From NCBI RefSeq assembly GCF_003854965.1, contig NZ_RQPI01000001.1, positions 372,001 to 436,000 of the forward strand: 64,000 bases of DNA, read 5' to 3'. The DNA comes from Paenibacillus rhizophilus (GTDB taxonomy: Bacteria > Bacillota > Bacilli > Paenibacillales > Paenibacillaceae). The translations under genes were made by a program, and so were the position numbers. The notes beneath the pieces are model-generated. The model ran no database searches and was not told where the DNA came from. It saw nothing but the letters and a program-made list of their open reading frames with translations. Every line of letters begins with the position of its first letter. The stretch's first letter is position 1. Shown one piece after another: positions 62,386-64,000 of the stretch.

Positions 62386-62841
62386 ATGCTTTTTAAAAAG
62401 TTTAAGAAAGAACCCGTCCCAAGCCAGGTCACCGTAACGTTGCCGGATGTTAAACAGGCCGTTCGCCAATTCGAATTGGATATGCCCGCCAAAATCAACC
62501 GTACCGTCCTGATGAAGGACGACAAAAGCATCGATTTGTCCCGGCTGGCCCGTTATTTGGGCGGAAGATCCGAGCAAAAGTTCTATATGTCGAGGGAAAC
62601 GTTTGAAATTTTTGAGGAAGGGGATAAGGACATTCCCTATTTTCTCGATATGGTTCAGTCGGCGGTCGATAACTATATCAGTGATACAGGCAAGCTTCCT
62701 CTGCGTGAAGAAGCAACGCTTCCCGAGGTTCACTATCACTTGCTGTCCAGTCAAAGATATTTGAAGGAAACGCCGCCATTTCCGCTGTATATCACGGAAG
62801 ATGAATTGATGCTGACCCACCGCCGTGAGCATTTCAAGTGA
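62386..62841 (+). CDS. Conserved hypothetical protein (DUF3939-like)
   Basis: 151 residues, no signal peptide or membrane helix, Lys-rich N-terminus MLFKKFKKEP. AAAGGAG nine bases upstream fixes ATG 62386 over an earlier in-frame ATG. The sequence resembles DUF3939-type proteins of Bacilli; function unknown. Confidence 0.7.
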   Translation: MLFKKFKKEPVPSQVTVTLPDVKQAVRQFELDMPAKINRTVLMKDDKSIDLSRLARYLGGRSEQKFYMSRETFEIFEEGDKDIPYFLDMVQSAVDNYISDTGKLPLREEATLPEVHYHLLSSQRYLKETPPFPLYITEDELMLTHRREHFK

Positions 62842-62844
62842 CAC

Positions 62845-62943
62845 AAGCCGCCAGCGCTTGCAGCCGGGCCTGGACCGGTAACGCCGAACTGCACATTTAG
62901 TTGCAGGACGGCACCTGCAGAGCTTTGGCGGGCTTATTTTTTT
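62845..62943 (+). terminator. Terminator with long branched loop
   Basis: AAGCC-CGCCA and CTTGCAG pair with CTGCAG and TGGCG-GGCTT, with a further CTGCAC/TTGCAG stem inside, then TTTTTTT. Confidence 0.5.
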
Positions 62944-62945
62944 CC

Positions 62946-63776
62946 TCATGAAATCTTGTTATCCAGCAGCCGCTCCAGCCTCTGTCTTGATTCCGTGTCG
63001 CTTGCCAGGTGGACGGTAATCGTCGCATTCGGCAGCTCTTCCGCTTGAAAGGAAAGATAGCTCAGGCGAATATCGCCGACGTCAGGATGATGGATCAGTT
63101 TCTTGCCTTCCGGCGTCCCCGCAATGGTTTGTTCATTCCACCAATTCTCAAATTTGCCGCTGTGCCGAAGGAGCTGATTAATCAATTCCGTCCGTTCCGG
63201 ATTCTCCGGAAACTGGCTGTGGACCATTCTTAGCTGACTCACGCGCAGTTTGGCATGACCTTCCCAGTTGTCCAGCAGCTTTTCCATATATGGGTCCATG
63301 AACGAGCGCCAGATTGAATTGCGCTGCAGCCTGGTCATTGCCGAATAATCCCCGAATACCGACAGAGCGGCCTGATTCCAGGCAATAATATTCCACTCGT
63401 GGTCGGTGATATAAGCGGGATAAGGATTTTGCAAATCCAGAAACTGCTGCATTCCGGAACTGACTTTAAATGAGCCGGGTGTTTCGTCGGGCAGCCGCTG
63501 CGCCGCCAGAGTATACAAATATTCCCGTTCTTTTCGATTTAGCTGCAGAGCATCGCTTAAGGTCAGCAATACCTCGGCTGAAGGGCGGACAGGCCTGCCC
63601 TGCTCCAAACGAACATACCAATCTATGCTTAAACCGGCCAATTCCGCAACTTCCTCGCGGCGTAATCCCTCAACCCGCCGTTTGCTTCCCGTAGGTAAAC
63701 CAACCTGCTCCGGTGTGAGCGAAGCGCGTTTTTTCTTTAAAAAAAGCCCCAATTCCTGATGCTTGTCTTGTGTCAT
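62946..63776 (-). CDS. XRE-family regulator with MmyB-like ligand domain
   Basis: 276 residues. An N-terminal helix-turn-helix (about 8-70; LGLFLKKKRASLTPEQVG, EEVAELAGLSIDWYVRLEQG) and a C-terminal PAS-like MmyB domain (about 105-270; YITDHEWNIIAWNQAAL), which in related Actinobacterial proteins binds fatty-acid-like ligands. Divergent from an MFS gene, which it probably controls. Confidence 0.87.
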   Translation of the reverse strand: MTQDKHQELGLFLKKKRASLTPEQVGLPTGSKRRVEGLRREEVAELAGLSIDWYVRLEQGRPVRPSAEVLLTLSDALQLNRKEREYLYTLAAQRLPDETPGSFKVSSGMQQFLDLQNPYPAYITDHEWNIIAWNQAALSVFGDYSAMTRLQRNSIWRSFMDPYMEKLLDNWEGHAKLRVSQLRMVHSQFPENPERTELINQLLRHSGKFENWWNEQTIAGTPEGKKLIHHPDVGDIRLSYLSFQAEELPNATITVHLASDTESRQRLERLLDNKIS

Positions 63777-63893
63777 GACAAAGCCGCCCCTTTCGCTTGC
63801 ATAGGTCCGCCAATCCTAGGATCACGCGTATCTTCTTACCGTCCAGAGTTCATTATACACTGGGTCGTATACAAGTAGAGAGGATGATCTGCC

Positions 63894-64000
63894 ATGGAAT
63901 CTGGCGCAAAGCTTAAGCATTTCCCTGTAGCTCTGCAATGGCTGCTTACCTTTGTGTGCATGCTTGCCGTTGCCAATTTGTATTATGATCAGGTTTTGCT
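63894..64000 (+). CDS. MFS transporter, N-terminal fragment (3' end outside window)
   Basis: ATG with AGAGAGGATGAT upstream opens a frame running off the window. After a short cytoplasmic start (MESGAKLKHFP) comes the first membrane helix LQWLLTFVCMLAVANLYYDQ; ANLYY is typical of DHA1-type MFS exporters. Only about 35 residues are visible. Confidence 0.7.
   Translation, partial: MESGAKLKHFPVALQWLLTFVCMLAVANLYYDQVL

Noticed and set aside
63850..63885. Inverted repeat around TATACAC and GTATACA before the MFS gene
   Set aside because: Too many mismatches to call an operator.

Overview
This is a chromosomal window from an endospore-forming Firmicute, almost certainly Paenibacillus or a close relative. 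The base composition is about 50-55 % G+C, Shine-Dalgarno sequences are strong, GTG and TTG starts are common, and sporulation genes are present (spoVS, a spoIIIE-type translocase, a sleB-type lysin). Gene order over the first 34 kb largely follows the Bacillus subtilis dapG-dapA-rnj-tepA-ylzJ-spoIIIE-ymfF-ymfH-ymfI-ymfJ-ymfK-rodZ-pgsA-cinA-recA-rny-ymdB-spoVS-miaB-ymcA backbone. I see no rRNA, tRNA, CRISPR array, insertion sequence or prophage.

Layout. Bases 1-14.8 kb: end of aspartokinase, dapA, RNase J, TepA, YlzJ, DNA translocase, spore lysin, the YmfF/YmfH/YmfI block, YmfJ, YmfK, RodZ and a 53-residue membrane protein. 14.9-25 kb: YajQ, RimO, PgsA, CinA, an SOS-controlled recA, RecX, RNase Y, YmdB (apparently with an ATT start), SpoVS behind a sigma-H-type promoter, and a dipeptidase. 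25-34 kb: PduL, an MFS transporter, a phospholipase-C-like protein, YbaK, an AT-richer NADH:flavin oxidoreductase that looks inserted, MiaB and YmcA. 34-37 kb: an NAD salvage block (NrtR-type Nudix regulator, nicotinamidase, nicotinate phosphoribosyltransferase).

37.4-46.1 kb is the most unusual region. A two-gene 2-oxoacid:ferredoxin oxidoreductase is followed by an operon of a NifX-family protein, an O-acetylhomoserine sulfhydrylase and a NifD-like/NifK-like pair. All six P-cluster cysteines and the cofactor-ligating Cys and His have counterparts, but the positions equivalent to alpha-Gln191 and alpha-His195 of Mo-nitrogenase are Trp and Phe. The sulfhydrylase partner suggests a nitrogenase-like C-S bond reductase that releases methanethiol for methionine synthesis, comparable to methylthio-alkane reductase. 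No nifH, nifB or nifEN homologue is in the window. FNR-type palindromes lie before both transcription units. A roughly 320-nt leader with two look-alike hairpins, a terminator and a 12-codon upstream ORF precedes the nif-like operon.

46-64 kb is accessory: an ArsR-controlled ABC-2 exporter operon, MoaB, a CobW-type GTPase, a 16-cysteine copper-storage-like protein, a lone HEPN-like protein, a YcaQ-type DNA glycosylase, a BmrC/BmrD-like heterodimeric exporter behind an unlabelled leader peptide and terminator, a HesB-like protein, DUF441, YpdA, a second ArsR regulator with a perfect operator, and an MmyB-type regulator divergent from an MFS gene cut by the window end.
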